Shown: piece by piece, positions 6,767 to 13,955 of the stretch | Position numbering within the stretch: the stretch's first letter is position 1 | How the letters are laid out: every line of letters starts with the position of its first letter | Assembly: GCA_024223125.1 (NCBI GenBank) | Contig: JAAEOP010000030.1 | Span: 1-38,708, forward strand | Length of the DNA: 38,708 bases | Reading direction: 5' to 3' | Origin: Chloroflexota bacterium | Lineage (GTDB): Bacteria; Chloroflexota; Anaerolineae; Promineifilales; Promineifilaceae | Notes under the pieces: model-generated | Told to the model about the DNA's origin: nothing | The model's input: only the letters and a program-made list of their open reading frames with translations | Database searches by the model: none | Made by a program: the position numbers and the translations under genes

Positions 6767-8353
6767 ATGTCCCAGGCACTTTACCGCAAATGGCGGCCGC
6801 AAACCTTCACTGATGTCATCGGTCAGGAGCATATTACGCGCACACTGCAAAACAGTGTTGCCGCTGACCGGGTAGGTCATGCGTACTTGTTTTGCGGGCC
6901 GCGTGGCACGGGTAAAACAACCTCGGCGCGGCTATTGGCGAAGGCGGTGAACTGTTTGCAAGATGATTTGGCCCAACGGCCGTGTGACAATTGTCGCGTT
7001 TGTAAGGCGATTGCCGACGGCCGTTTCCTCGACCTGATCGAAATTGACGCCGCCTCCAATACCGGCGTAGACGACATCCGCGATCTGCGAGACAAAATCA
7101 ACTTTTCCCCTAGCGAAGGGCGCTTCAAAGTGTATATTATTGATGAAGTGCATATGCTTTCAACGGCCGCCTTCAACGCCCTGCTCAAAACATTGGAAGA
7201 GCCGCCAGCACATGTCAAATTCATTCTGGCCACGACCGAAGATCATAAAGTACCCATCACCATTAAATCCCGCTGTCAGCAGTTCAACTTCCGTTTGCTA
7301 ACTGAAGCAGAAATCATCACCCGGCTGCAATGGTTGGCCGAGAAAGAAGAGTTCACCATCGAGCCAGAAGCATTGACACTGATTGCCCGACAAGGGGCCG
7401 GCAGCTTGCGCGATGCAGAAAGTTTGTTGGACCAATTGGTGATGGCGCCGGGGGATGTGATTACGGCCGAGCGCACACAGCATGTTTTAGGTGTGGCTTC
7501 CAATAGTGCGGTTATCCAATTGACTGATGCCTGGTTGAACCGGAATGGGGCGGTTGGTCTGAACCTTATCCACGGTGCGTTGGGCACGGGAACGGATGCC
7601 CGCCAATTTTGCCGCCAGATGGTGGCTTATTTGCGCCAGTTGTTGCTGCTGCAAGTGGCCGGGTCGGAAATGCCGTTGGAGGTGACGGCCGAGGAACGGG
7701 AAGAGATGTTGGCGCAAGCGCAGCGCGCCCCGCGTCAGGAATTGATTGAGGCTGTGAAAAAGTTCAATGAAGCAGCGATGACCCAATCCTCAAGCTGGCA
7801 GCCACAGTTACCGCTGGAATTGGCCTTCATTGAAATGCTGCCTGAGGAACCGCTGCCAGTCATTTCTACACGTCCGGCCGTTTCCCAACCGGCCACGCCT
7901 GGCCCCACGCCGCCAAAACCAGAACCGGCAGATACGGCCGCAAAGCCCCCCTCCCAGCCAAAAAAGAAAGCGGCGCCCCCTCCCGAACCGAAACCATCGC
8001 CGCCGTCTTCCCCAATCGAACCGTTGTCGCTGCCCCTTATTCAAAGCCATTGGCGGGCGATGGTGAACCAGGCCGGGCAGGCCAACAAGAATATGCCCGC
8101 TTTGTTGAATATGGGGAAACCTTTGGCGGTGGAGGGGGAGACGGCCGTACTTGGTTTTGATTATCCCATTTTCAAAGATAAATTTAACAACACGGCCGGC
8201 GCGATAGACTTGTTGGCCGATATTCTCAGCGATTTAACCGGGCAACGCTGCCTTGTCCGCGCCGTAACCACCAGTGACTACACCGTATCTATTAACAAGG
8301 AAGATTTTGCCGCCCTGGCCGTAGAGGTTGGCGGGGTGGTGAGCGAAGATTAA
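6767..8353 (+). CDS. dnaX: DNA polymerase III subunit gamma/tau
   Basis: The clamp-loader ATPase of replication, 528 residues. Walker A GPRGTGKT is at 44-51, the zinc ligands are C63, C73, C76 and C79, the DEVH box is at 126-129, and LATTEDHKVPITIKSRCQQF and GSLRDAESLLDQL complete the AAA+ core. A Pro/Lys-rich linker (about 365-420) leads to a C-terminal domain. Within the linker, in frame, lies A-AAA-AAG (7960-7966), the slippery heptamer E. coli uses to make gamma by -1 frameshifting, followed 3 nt later by GCGGCG (7970-7975), which pairs with CGCCGC (7998-8003). It heads the classic dnaX-ybaB-recR cluster. Confidence 0.97.
   Translation: MSQALYRKWRPQTFTDVIGQEHITRTLQNSVAADRVGHAYLFCGPRGTGKTTSARLLAKAVNCLQDDLAQRPCDNCRVCKAIADGRFLDLIEIDAASNTGVDDIRDLRDKINFSPSEGRFKVYIIDEVHMLSTAAFNALLKTLEEPPAHVKFILATTEDHKVPITIKSRCQQFNFRLLTEAEIITRLQWLAEKEEFTIEPEALTLIARQGAGSLRDAESLLDQLVMAPGDVITAERTQHVLGVASNSAVIQLTDAWLNRNGAVGLNLIHGALGTGTDARQFCRQMVAYLRQLLLLQVAGSEMPLEVTAEEREEMLAQAQRAPRQELIEAVKKFNEAAMTQSSSWQPQLPLELAFIEMLPEEPLPVISTRPAVSQPATPGPTPPKPEPADTAAKPPSQPKKKAAPPPEPKPSPPSSPIEPLSLPLIQSHWRAMVNQAGQANKNMPALLNMGKPLAVEGETAVLGFDYPIFKDKFNNTAGAIDLLADILSDLTGQRCLVRAVTTSDYTVSINKEDFAALAVEVGGVVSED
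7960..8003 (+). promoter_or_regulatory. Candidate -1 programmed frameshift site in dnaX
   Basis: A-AAA-AAG is positioned in the dnaX frame exactly as in E. coli (CCA AAA AAG AAA). A 6-bp GC stem (7970-7975 with 7998-8003, loop 22) lies 3 nt downstream. A -1 slip would continue to a TGA at 8158-8160, replacing the C-terminal domain with about 65 different residues. No upstream AGGGAG-like stimulator is evident. Confidence 0.45.
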
Positions 8354-8424
8354 AGAGATTGGTTATTGGTGATTGGAGATTGCTCTTGCGAGCTAAATCT
8401 CTAAATCTCCAATCTCTAATCTCC
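8354..8424 (+). repeat. 7-bp-period array between dnaX and ybaB
   Basis: The left half is GATTGGT/TATTGGT/GATTGGA/GATTGCT-like. The right half repeats AATCTC at 8396, 8404, 8411 and 8418, which is the complementary word, so the two halves can pair (AGAGATTGG at 8354-8362 with CCAATCTCT at 8409-8417). It ends just before the ybaB Shine-Dalgarno. Confidence 0.75.
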
Positions 8425-8439
8425 TGAAAAGGAGAAATC

Positions 8440-8826
8440 ATGTCAAAACGATCATTTAGCCGGCGTTCAAAGAAAAGTAGTAAGCCGAAGATGAATCCCA
8501 ACACGATGATGGCCCAAATGCAGCAGATGCAGGCTGATATGGCGGCCGCGCAGAAGAAATTGGAGAGTGAGTATATTACTGTTACGGCCGGCGGCGGCGC
8601 TATCAGCATTACCATTTCCGGGCATCAACGGGTGCAATCTATTGAGGTTGACCCAGATTTGCTGGTTCCTGAAGAAGCGGAAATGGTGCAAGATTTGTTG
8701 GTAGCGGCCGTTAATGCTGCCATCGAACAGTCACAAGCCATGTCCGCTGAAAAGATGGAAGGGATCACCGGCGGTATGGGTGATGGCGGGTTGGATAGTA
8801 TGTTGGGCAGTTTGGGATTAGGTTAG
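8440..8826 (+). CDS. YbaB/EbfC family nucleoid-associated protein
   Basis: A small DNA-binding protein of 128 residues, usually encoded between dnaX and recR. The family signature is visible: a Met/Gln-rich amphipathic helix (MAQMQQMQADMAAAQKKLES), the VTAGGGAISITISGHQRVQSIEVDP strand region, and a VAAVNAAIEQSQ helix. Compared with E. coli YbaB it has an extra basic N-terminus (about 17 residues rich in Ser, Arg and Lys). The start is supported by AAAAGGAG 5 nt before the ATG; a downstream ATG at 8491 would remove that extension but has no such site. Confidence 0.95.
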   Translation: MSKRSFSRRSKKSSKPKMNPNTMMAQMQQMQADMAAAQKKLESEYITVTAGGGAISITISGHQRVQSIEVDPDLLVPEEAEMVQDLLVAAVNAAIEQSQAMSAEKMEGITGGMGDGGLDSMLGSLGLG

Positions 8827-8828
8827 AT

Positions 8829-8905
8829 GTGTTCCGTGTTCCGTGTTCCGTGTTCCGTAACACCGATAACGGATTACGGATAATGGATTACGGATAACGG
8901 ATAAC
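8829..8905 (+). repeat. Eleven contiguous heptamers between ybaB and recR
   Basis: Four perfect GTGTTCC copies (8829-8856) are followed without phase break by GTAACAC, CGATAAC, GGATTAC, GGATAAT, GGATTAC, GGATAAC and GGATAAC (8857-8905). The array fills nearly the whole gap, beginning 2 nt after the ybaB stop and ending at the recR Shine-Dalgarno (TGGAG). Confidence 0.9.
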
Positions 8906-8917
8906 TGGAGCATAATT

Positions 8918-9520
8918 GTGGCGAACATACTGTCGAAGCCGGTGCAACATTTGATCAATGAGTTTGCTCGTCTGCCGGGGATTGGGCCAAAGTCGGCCGC
9001 GCGGCTGACCTTTTATTTGTTGCGGACGGGAGATGAGCAGGCGATTGAGCTGGCTCATGCGCTGCAAGACTTGGTGGAACGAACCCAGTTTTGTGCGATT
9101 TGTTTCAATATTACGGAAATAGATCCGTGTGAAACGTGTACGGATGCCAATCGGGACGATACCTTGTTGTGTGTGGTGGAGGAGCCGTTGGATATGTTGG
9201 CTATTGAACGGTCACGGGCGTTTAACGGCCGTTACCACATCCTCCACGGCGCCATTTCCCCGGTAGAAGGAATTGGCCCCGAAGATTTGAAGATTGAAGA
9301 ACTGCTGGTGCGGGTCACTCAGAGCAACTTCCAGGAAATCATTGTGGCTACCAACCCTACGTTGGAAGGGGAATCTACCGCCTTGTACCTCCAGCGGCGG
9401 CTGGGCGACGCCGTGCCCAAACTCACCCGTCTGGCGCGCGGCCTGCCCGTTGGCGGCGACTTAGAATATACGGATGAAATCACATTGGGAAGAGCTTTAG
9501 AAGGGCGGCAAGAATTGTAG
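8918..9520 (+). CDS. recR: Recombination protein RecR
   Basis: RecR of 200 residues acts with RecF and RecO to load RecA at single-strand gaps. The helix-hairpin-helix LPGIGPKSAARL is at about 19-30, the zinc cysteines are C59, C62, C71 and C74, the Toprim segment starts at about 80 (LCVVEEPLDMLAIE), and the C-terminus LTRLARGLPVGGDLEYTDEITLGRAL is nearly invariant. The start is GTG 8918, preceded by GGAG at 8907-8910. It ends the dnaX cluster; recO is also in this window (13956). Confidence 0.97.
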   Translation: MANILSKPVQHLINEFARLPGIGPKSAARLTFYLLRTGDEQAIELAHALQDLVERTQFCAICFNITEIDPCETCTDANRDDTLLCVVEEPLDMLAIERSRAFNGRYHILHGAISPVEGIGPEDLKIEELLVRVTQSNFQEIIVATNPTLEGESTALYLQRRLGDAVPKLTRLARGLPVGGDLEYTDEITLGRALEGRQEL

Positions 9521-9528
9521 TTGACAGT

Positions 9529-9557
9529 TTGCTAAGGCAAGCCCGTTGTGCTAACAT
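9529..9557 (+). promoter_or_regulatory. Promoter of tRNA-Gln
   Basis: TTGCTA (9529-9534), a 17-nt spacer and TAACAT (9552-9557) lie 12 nt before the tRNA 5' end, immediately after the recR stop. A TTGACA at 9521-9526 is not correctly spaced for this -10. Confidence 0.5.
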
Positions 9558-9569
9558 TTCCGCCTATAT

Positions 9570-9643
9570 TGCGGTGTCGCCAAGTGGTAAGGCAGCGGAC
9601 TTTGAATCCGCCATCCCAGGTTCGACCCCTGGCACCGCAGCCA
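9570..9643 (+). tRNA. tRNA-Gln (anticodon TTG)
   Basis: The acceptor TGCGGTG pairs with CACCGCA, the discriminator is G9640 and CCA is encoded at 9641-9643. The anticodon stem GCGGA/TCCGC carries loop CTTTGAA, giving anticodon TTG (reads CAA and CAG). The D-arm GCCAAGTGGTAAGGC matches E. coli tRNA-Gln closely. In contrast to tRNA-Pro at 333, the CCA end is genomically encoded. Confidence 0.96.
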
Positions 9644-9650
9644 ATGTACA

Positions 9651-9691
9651 AGAGAGGTCATATATCTACATATGGCCTCTTTATTTATTTC
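9651..9691 (+). terminator. Rho-independent terminator after tRNA-Gln
   Basis: A 13-bp stem (9651-9663 with 9670-9682, one G-U pair) encloses the 6-nt loop ATCTAC and is followed by TTTATTTATTT. It lies 8 nt after the tRNA CCA end. Confidence 0.85.
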
Positions 9692-9722
9692 TGATGTTGA
9701 CAAAGGTTCATCTATTGTGGTG

Positions 9723-10730
9723 ATGCCAACCTCATTTTCCTTACCGGGAAATCGTTACATACTTCAGAAGCAATTGGGAGCCGGAGCGATGGGTGCAGTT
9801 TACCGGGCACAAGATCGTCTGACCGGCCGCATTGTCGCCCTCAAGCGTGTCATACTCACCGACAAAAAACACCCTACTGCCTCGTATCCATCGGCCGACA
9901 AAAGCAGCAATGGGCGGTTGGCGCTGACGCAAGAATTCCGCACACTGGCAATATTGCGCCATCCCCACATCATCAGCATGCTGGATTATGGCTTTGACGA
10001 CCAGCGCCACCTTTTCTTCACAGTTGTGCTGGCAGAAGCGGTGGCCGGCAAAGGCAGCGCCTGGCTTGTGGGCGGCGAGAGTGGTATCGGCAAATCGCGT
10101 CTGTTAGATGAACTGCGTACCCAGGCATTGGTCGGCGGCGCTTCTGTACTGTGCGGGCAGGCTGTCGAAAATGGCGGCCAACCTTACCAGCTTTGGCGCG
10201 CCATCTTGTTAAGCAACCTGGAAGCCGGGGTCATTAAACCGCTCGTCCCCGATCTTCATACTCTGCTGGAAAGGGAAATCCCCGATGTGCCGGAATTGGA
10301 AGGACAGGCCAATCAACAGCGCCTTCATCTGACCATCGCCGAAATTTGCCGGAAAGCGGCCGAAAGAACCGCTCCACCTGGCGGCTATCGCCGGTCGCGC
10401 TCTGGATTTGAATGTATTGCAAACGGCCTGCGAAATCGAGGACAGATGGGGGGAGGGTATGGCTCTTAACAATCTGGGGCTTATCTTCGTCCAGTTAGGA
10501 AAGAATGTTGGGGCCAGGGAATATTTTGAGCAATCACTCTGAATTTATCGAACCATTGGCGACAGAGCGTGTGAAAGCGAGGTGCTTGCCCATCTCAGCC
10601 TTGCCACCCGCCACTTGAACCAAAACAAAGCCGCACGGGACAATGGACAGCAAGTCTTGCTCCTGGCGCAAGAATTTGGCGATCGTTATATTCAGGGACT
10701 TGTTTGCCTGGCGCAATCTAACCTCTTATC
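9723..10730 (+). pseudogene. Remnant of a Ser/Thr kinase-ATPase-TPR regulator
   Basis: The frame from ATG 9723 starts like a Hanks kinase (YILQKQLGAGAMGAVYRAQD, then VALKRV) and reaches HIISMLDYGF. At about 10020 it jumps, inside one frame, to a P-loop ATPase segment (LVGGESGIGKSRLLDEL), so most of the kinase including HRD and DFG is missing. Near 10350-10370 the reading frame changes: the +1 frame there reads LDLNVLQTACEIEDRWGEG and then a TPR-like ALNNLGLIFVQLGK, ending in a stop near 10540. A third frame continues with more TPR-like sequence (VLAHLSLATRHLNQNKAARD) to about 10730. Intact relatives are usually more than 1000 residues, so at least one in-frame deletion and two frame changes have reduced it to about 1 kb. 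A short open product to 10469 is possible but unlikely to be functional. Confidence 0.8.
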
Positions 10731-10742
10731 AAGGAATAAATC

Positions 10743-11921
10743 ATGTCGAATGATCACTTAACTCACAAACAACTTTTACGCGAGCTAGATCAGGCGCAGC
10801 AGCGCATTACCGAACTTGAAACTGCGGACGCAAAACATCGACAATCACAAGCAACCTTAGAAGACGCAGCTCAGAGATACCATAATTTGTTTGAACATTC
10901 TGGCGATTCGGTGTTGATCATTGATCTGGAAACAGATCGTATTGTGGAAGCCAATACAAATGTTGCCCGACGGTTAGGCTATTCAGGAGATGAACTCGCC
11001 CAACTAACTTTATCTGATGTCGAGATTGTTCCGGAACCTGATCATGATGCTTCTGATTATTCATGGCAATCGTCATTTAGCGGCACAATGGTTTACGAAT
11101 GTCACTATCTTCGCAAAGATGGCTCTTTGATTCCGGTTGAAGTGAGCAGCCGAATGGTCAGAATTGGCGGACGCGACCTTGTGCAAAATGTTGTGCGCGA
11201 CATCTCTAAACGGAAGCAGATTGAAGCAGAACGGGAACAGTTGATCGCTGAATTGGATGCGTTTGCCCATACCGTTGCCCATGATCTCAAAGCGCCCATT
11301 ACTTTGATCTCTGGTTTCGTTAATGTGTTGGCTGAAAGGTTTGAGCAGATGTCGGCCGATGAGGTAAAGGAGTTTTTTACAATTATTGAGCGAAACAGCC
11401 ATAAGATGAGTAATATCATTGATGAATTGCTGATGTTGTCTATCATTCGGGATGTGGATGAAATTCCGACAGACCCACTCAATATGGGCATGGTTGTTCA
11501 GGGAGCATTAGAGAGATTGTCGCTGATGATCCAGGCGTACCAAGCTGAGATCGTTTTGCCTGAGTATGATTGGCCTGTCGCTGTGGGACATGCGCCTTGG
11601 ATTGAAGCGATATGGACCAATTACATCAGTAATGCCATCAAATATGGGGGAACATCGCCAATCATAAAGCTTGGAGCCGCCGTTGAAGACCCAGAGATGG
11701 TACGTTGTTGGGTTAGCGATAATGGCGTCGGCATTCCGCCGGAAAAATTATCGCTTATATTTACCCAGTTCACGCGCCTTAATGAAATACGGGTGCAGGG
11801 TCATGGTTTGGGTTTGTCAATTGTGCAGCGGATTGTAAGTAAACTTGGCGGCGAGGTGGGAGTTGAGAGTATTGAAGGTCAGGGCAGTATTTTTAGTTTT
11901 ACGCTACAGGAGGTAGTATGA
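10743..11921 (+). CDS. Cytoplasmic PAS-domain sensor histidine kinase
   Basis: This 392-residue kinase has no membrane segment. Residues 1-42 form a coiled coil, a PAS domain spans about 43-155 (YHNLFEHSGDSVLIID, then YECHYLRKDGSLIPVEVSSR, then VRDISKRK), and the HisKA box contains the phospho-acceptor H180 in FAHTVAHDLKAPI. The HATPase domain shows the N box (IWTNYISNAIKYG), G1 (SDNGVGIP) and G2 (GHGLGLSIV). AAGGA lies 9 nt before the ATG. Its stop overlaps the glmU start (ATGA). No response regulator is adjacent; a stand-alone one is at 14843. The gene lacks the ACGGCCGT word frequent around it. Confidence 0.92.
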   Translation: MSNDHLTHKQLLRELDQAQQRITELETADAKHRQSQATLEDAAQRYHNLFEHSGDSVLIIDLETDRIVEANTNVARRLGYSGDELAQLTLSDVEIVPEPDHDASDYSWQSSFSGTMVYECHYLRKDGSLIPVEVSSRMVRIGGRDLVQNVVRDISKRKQIEAEREQLIAELDAFAHTVAHDLKAPITLISGFVNVLAERFEQMSADEVKEFFTIIERNSHKMSNIIDELLMLSIIRDVDEIPTDPLNMGMVVQGALERLSLMIQAYQAEIVLPEYDWPVAVGHAPWIEAIWTNYISNAIKYGGTSPIIKLGAAVEDPEMVRCWVSDNGVGIPPEKLSLIFTQFTRLNEIRVQGHGLGLSIVQRIVSKLGGEVGVESIEGQGSIFSFTLQEVV

Positions 11922-12988
11922 CATTAGCCATCGTTCTATTGGCGGCGGGCAAGGGAACCCGCATGAATTCCAAAACCCAGAAGATTTTGCATGAAGTGGG
12001 CGGCAAGCCGATGGTAGCCCATATTTTTGAAGCGGCCGAAGCGGCGGCCGATCTACCTCCTGTTTTGGTTGTGGGGCCGGGCGCAGGCGGTGTGCGGGCG
12101 CTCTTTGGCGAGCGGGCAGATTATGCAGTGCAGGCAGAGCAGTTGGGAACGGGACACGCGGCGATGATGGCGGAAACGGCCGTGAAAAATAAAGCCACTC
12201 AAGTCATTGTCACCTACGGGGATATGCCTTTGCTGCGAGCGGATACACTGCGGCGGCTGGCGACAATGCAGGCCGACACCATTGCTACCGTCACCATGCT
12301 AACTGTGTTGGGCAGCCCGGAAAGCTCCTTTGGCCGGGTTGTGCGCGGCGAGGATGGCGGCGTGGCCGAAATTGTAGAAGCGACCGAAGCCAGACAACGT
12401 CCCAACACGGCCGAACTGCTCAATATCTGCGAATTGAATGTGGGCGTCTACTGTTTTGAGGCCGACTTTTTATGGGACAATATTCATGATTTGCCACTAC
12501 GACAAGCCCGGAACGGGCAGGAGTATTACTTGACAGATATGATTGAAACGGCCGCGCGTCAGGGACGGCGGGTGGAAGCGATTGTTACGGAAGATACGGC
12601 CGAAAGTCTGGGGGCGGGTACACGAGCGGAACTGGTCGCTGTGGAAAAAGCATTCCGGCAGCGAGCCAATACAAAATGGCTGGCAAATGGCGTTACCTTG
12701 ATTGATCCGAATACAACCTTTATTGACCAGGATGTACAAATTGGGCCGGATACTGTTATCTGGCCCAACAGTTATGTGCAAGGCCAAACGGTAATTGGCG
12801 AGGATTGCGTTATCGGGCCGAATACGATTTTGCGGAATGCTCAGGTTGGGGCTGGTTGTCGGATAGAACAAGCGGCGGTGGAAAATGGGGTGGTGGCGGA
12901 GGGGACGGCCGTGGAGCCATTTTCGGTAATTGGTTCGCGGACGACCGATGACGGACGACCGATGACGGATGAGAAGGCGGGAAAGTGA
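11918..12988 (+). CDS. glmU: GlmU-type UDP-GlcNAc pyrophosphorylase, C-terminally shortened
   Basis: The uridylyltransferase half is complete: LLAAGKGTRMNSKTQKILHE (nucleotide-binding loop), the QLGTGHA motif, TYGDMPLL, and NICELNVGVYCF. It makes UDP-GlcNAc from GlcNAc-1-P for peptidoglycan. The left-handed beta-helix that should carry acetyltransferase activity is cut short. The protein ends at residue 356, whereas E. coli GlmU is 456 residues with its catalytic His at 363, so GlcN-1-P acetylation is probably not done by this protein. The last codons (RTTDDGRPMTDEK) are read from the 7-bp array at 12938-12972. ACAGGAGG precedes the ATG; the stop overlaps the cdd start region. Confidence 0.9.
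   Translation: MTLAIVLLAAGKGTRMNSKTQKILHEVGGKPMVAHIFEAAEAAADLPPVLVVGPGAGGVRALFGERADYAVQAEQLGTGHAAMMAETAVKNKATQVIVTYGDMPLLRADTLRRLATMQADTIATVTMLTVLGSPESSFGRVVRGEDGGVAEIVEATEARQRPNTAELLNICELNVGVYCFEADFLWDNIHDLPLRQARNGQEYYLTDMIETAARQGRRVEAIVTEDTAESLGAGTRAELVAVEKAFRQRANTKWLANGVTLIDPNTTFIDQDVQIGPDTVIWPNSYVQGQTVIGEDCVIGPNTILRNAQVGAGCRIEQAAVENGVVAEGTAVEPFSVIGSRTTDDGRPMTDEKAGK
12938..12972 (+). repeat. Heptamer array forming the glmU C-terminus
   Basis: CGGACGA, CCGATGA, CGGACGA, CCGATGA and CGGATGA follow each other in perfect 7-bp phase inside the last codons of glmU. The alternating two-word pattern indicates a 14-bp duplication. Confidence 0.85.
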
Positions 12989-12990
12989 AG

Positions 12991-13398
12991 ATGATTTCGG
13001 AAGAGCAAAAAGAACTGCTTGTTCAAGCGGCGATTGAGGTGAGGGAAAAGGCGTATGCACCTTATTCCAATTATAAGGTGGGGGCGGCGTTGTTGGGGGA
13101 TGACGGCCGTATCTATACCGGCGTCAATGTAGAAAATGTATCTTATGGGCTGACGATTTGTGCGGAGCGGACGGCCGTGTTCAAAGCAGTGTCCGCAGGC
13201 TGCCGAAAGTTTCAAGCGGTAGTCGTGGCTACGGAAAACGGAGGCTCTCCTTGTGGCGCTTGCCGTCAGGTGTTGGTTGAGTTTGCCGGAGATGTGCCGG
13301 TGTGGTTGGTGGATGAGTTGGGTAACGGCCGTGAGACCACCCTTTATACTCTCCTACCTGATCATTTTGGGCCTGAACATTTAACGTTGGGAGATTGA
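12991..13398 (+). CDS. cdd: Cytidine deaminase
   Basis: A short zinc-dependent cytidine deaminase of about 135 residues that converts cytidine and deoxycytidine to uridine forms in pyrimidine salvage. The zinc and catalytic residues are visible: C58-A-E60 in TICAERTA, and C88/C91 in SPCGACRQ. The substrate-binding YAPYSNYKVGAAL lies near the N-terminus. A GTG at 12985 overlapping the glmU stop (GTGA) is an alternative start, but GGG at 12979 is better spaced for ATG 12991. It ends 5 nt from the convergent GNAT gene. Confidence 0.94.
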   Translation: MISEEQKELLVQAAIEVREKAYAPYSNYKVGAALLGDDGRIYTGVNVENVSYGLTICAERTAVFKAVSAGCRKFQAVVVATENGGSPCGACRQVLVEFAGDVPVWLVDELGNGRETTLYTLLPDHFGPEHLTLGD

Positions 13399-13412
13399 GA
13401 GATTTAATCTCC
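13390..13412. terminator. Shared hairpin at the cdd/GNAT convergence
   Basis: GGAGATT (13390-13396) and AATCTCC (13406-13412) form a 7-bp stem around a 9-nt loop that holds the stop codons of both convergent genes. It lacks a T-run, so termination is only a guess; it uses the same GAGATT/AATCTC words as the array at 8354. Confidence 0.35.
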
Positions 13413-13904
13413 AACCTCATCCCTAATAATTTTCCGTTCAAATTCAAGCTCATCTTGGATGGGGACGCCGTTGAGGCCGAAGCGGGGGATTTCCGGCTTG
13501 AGTTGGCGGGATTTGTCGAGAGCGTTTTTGTATACGGCCGTTAACTGCCAGCCCCGATTACGATAAAAGTTGATCGCTGGTTTGTTATCATTGGTGGTGA
13601 TGAGCCAGATACGGGCACAGCCTTGTTTTTGTGCTTCCTGGATGGCTTGTTCCAATAAAGCCGAACCGACGCCCTGGTTTTGCACGGCCGTATGCAATGT
13701 CACTACTTCACAGGTACGGCCGTCTATTCGGTACGTTAGCAAGCCCACTGGTTCCCCACCCAAAACGCCGATAAAACCGGGCAATTCATCACAATGGTGT
13801 AAGATGCCACGCGACACCATGTGCGTGTCCCCGGCCTCATTCTCTAAGAATTGTGTGACCCAGACGCGGTCTGTAAGTGGGATTGGTTTTATTTGGATTG
13901 GCAT
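13404..13904 (-). CDS. GNAT family N-acetyltransferase
   Basis: A single GNAT domain of about 166 residues. The acetyl-CoA loop VQNQGVGSALLEQAI (Q-x-x-G-x-G) and the C-terminal ITTNDNKPAINFYRNRGWQL motif are clear. The start was taken at the ATG read from 13904 (MPIQIKPI) because AGGTGGA lies about 10 nt upstream of it; an ATG at 13925 would add seven residues (MAGGKQK) without a ribosome-binding site. Substrate is unknown. It is divergent from recO, and the two share an intergenic space of about 50 nt. Confidence 0.88.
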   Translation of the reverse strand: MPIQIKPIPLTDRVWVTQFLENEAGDTHMVSRGILHHCDELPGFIGVLGGEPVGLLTYRIDGRTCEVVTLHTAVQNQGVGSALLEQAIQEAQKQGCARIWLITTNDNKPAINFYRNRGWQLTAVYKNALDKSRQLKPEIPRFGLNGVPIQDELEFERKIIRDEVGD

Positions 13905-13918
13905 TTTTTGTTTTCCAC

Positions 13919-13948
13919 CTGCCATAACTGATTAGACCATGTTAAACT
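13919..13948 (+). promoter_or_regulatory. Candidate recO promoter, leaderless geometry
   Basis: TAAACT (13943-13948) is the same -10 word as before dnaX and is followed after 7 nt by the recO ATG at 13956. The best -35 is CTGCCA (13919-13924) at an 18-nt spacing. No Shine-Dalgarno is seen, which supports a leaderless start. Confidence 0.45.
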
Positions 13949-13955
13949 TGACGGT

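Noticed and set aside
8829..8905. CRISPR array
   Set aside because: The units are 7 bp with no spacers, and no cas genes are present.
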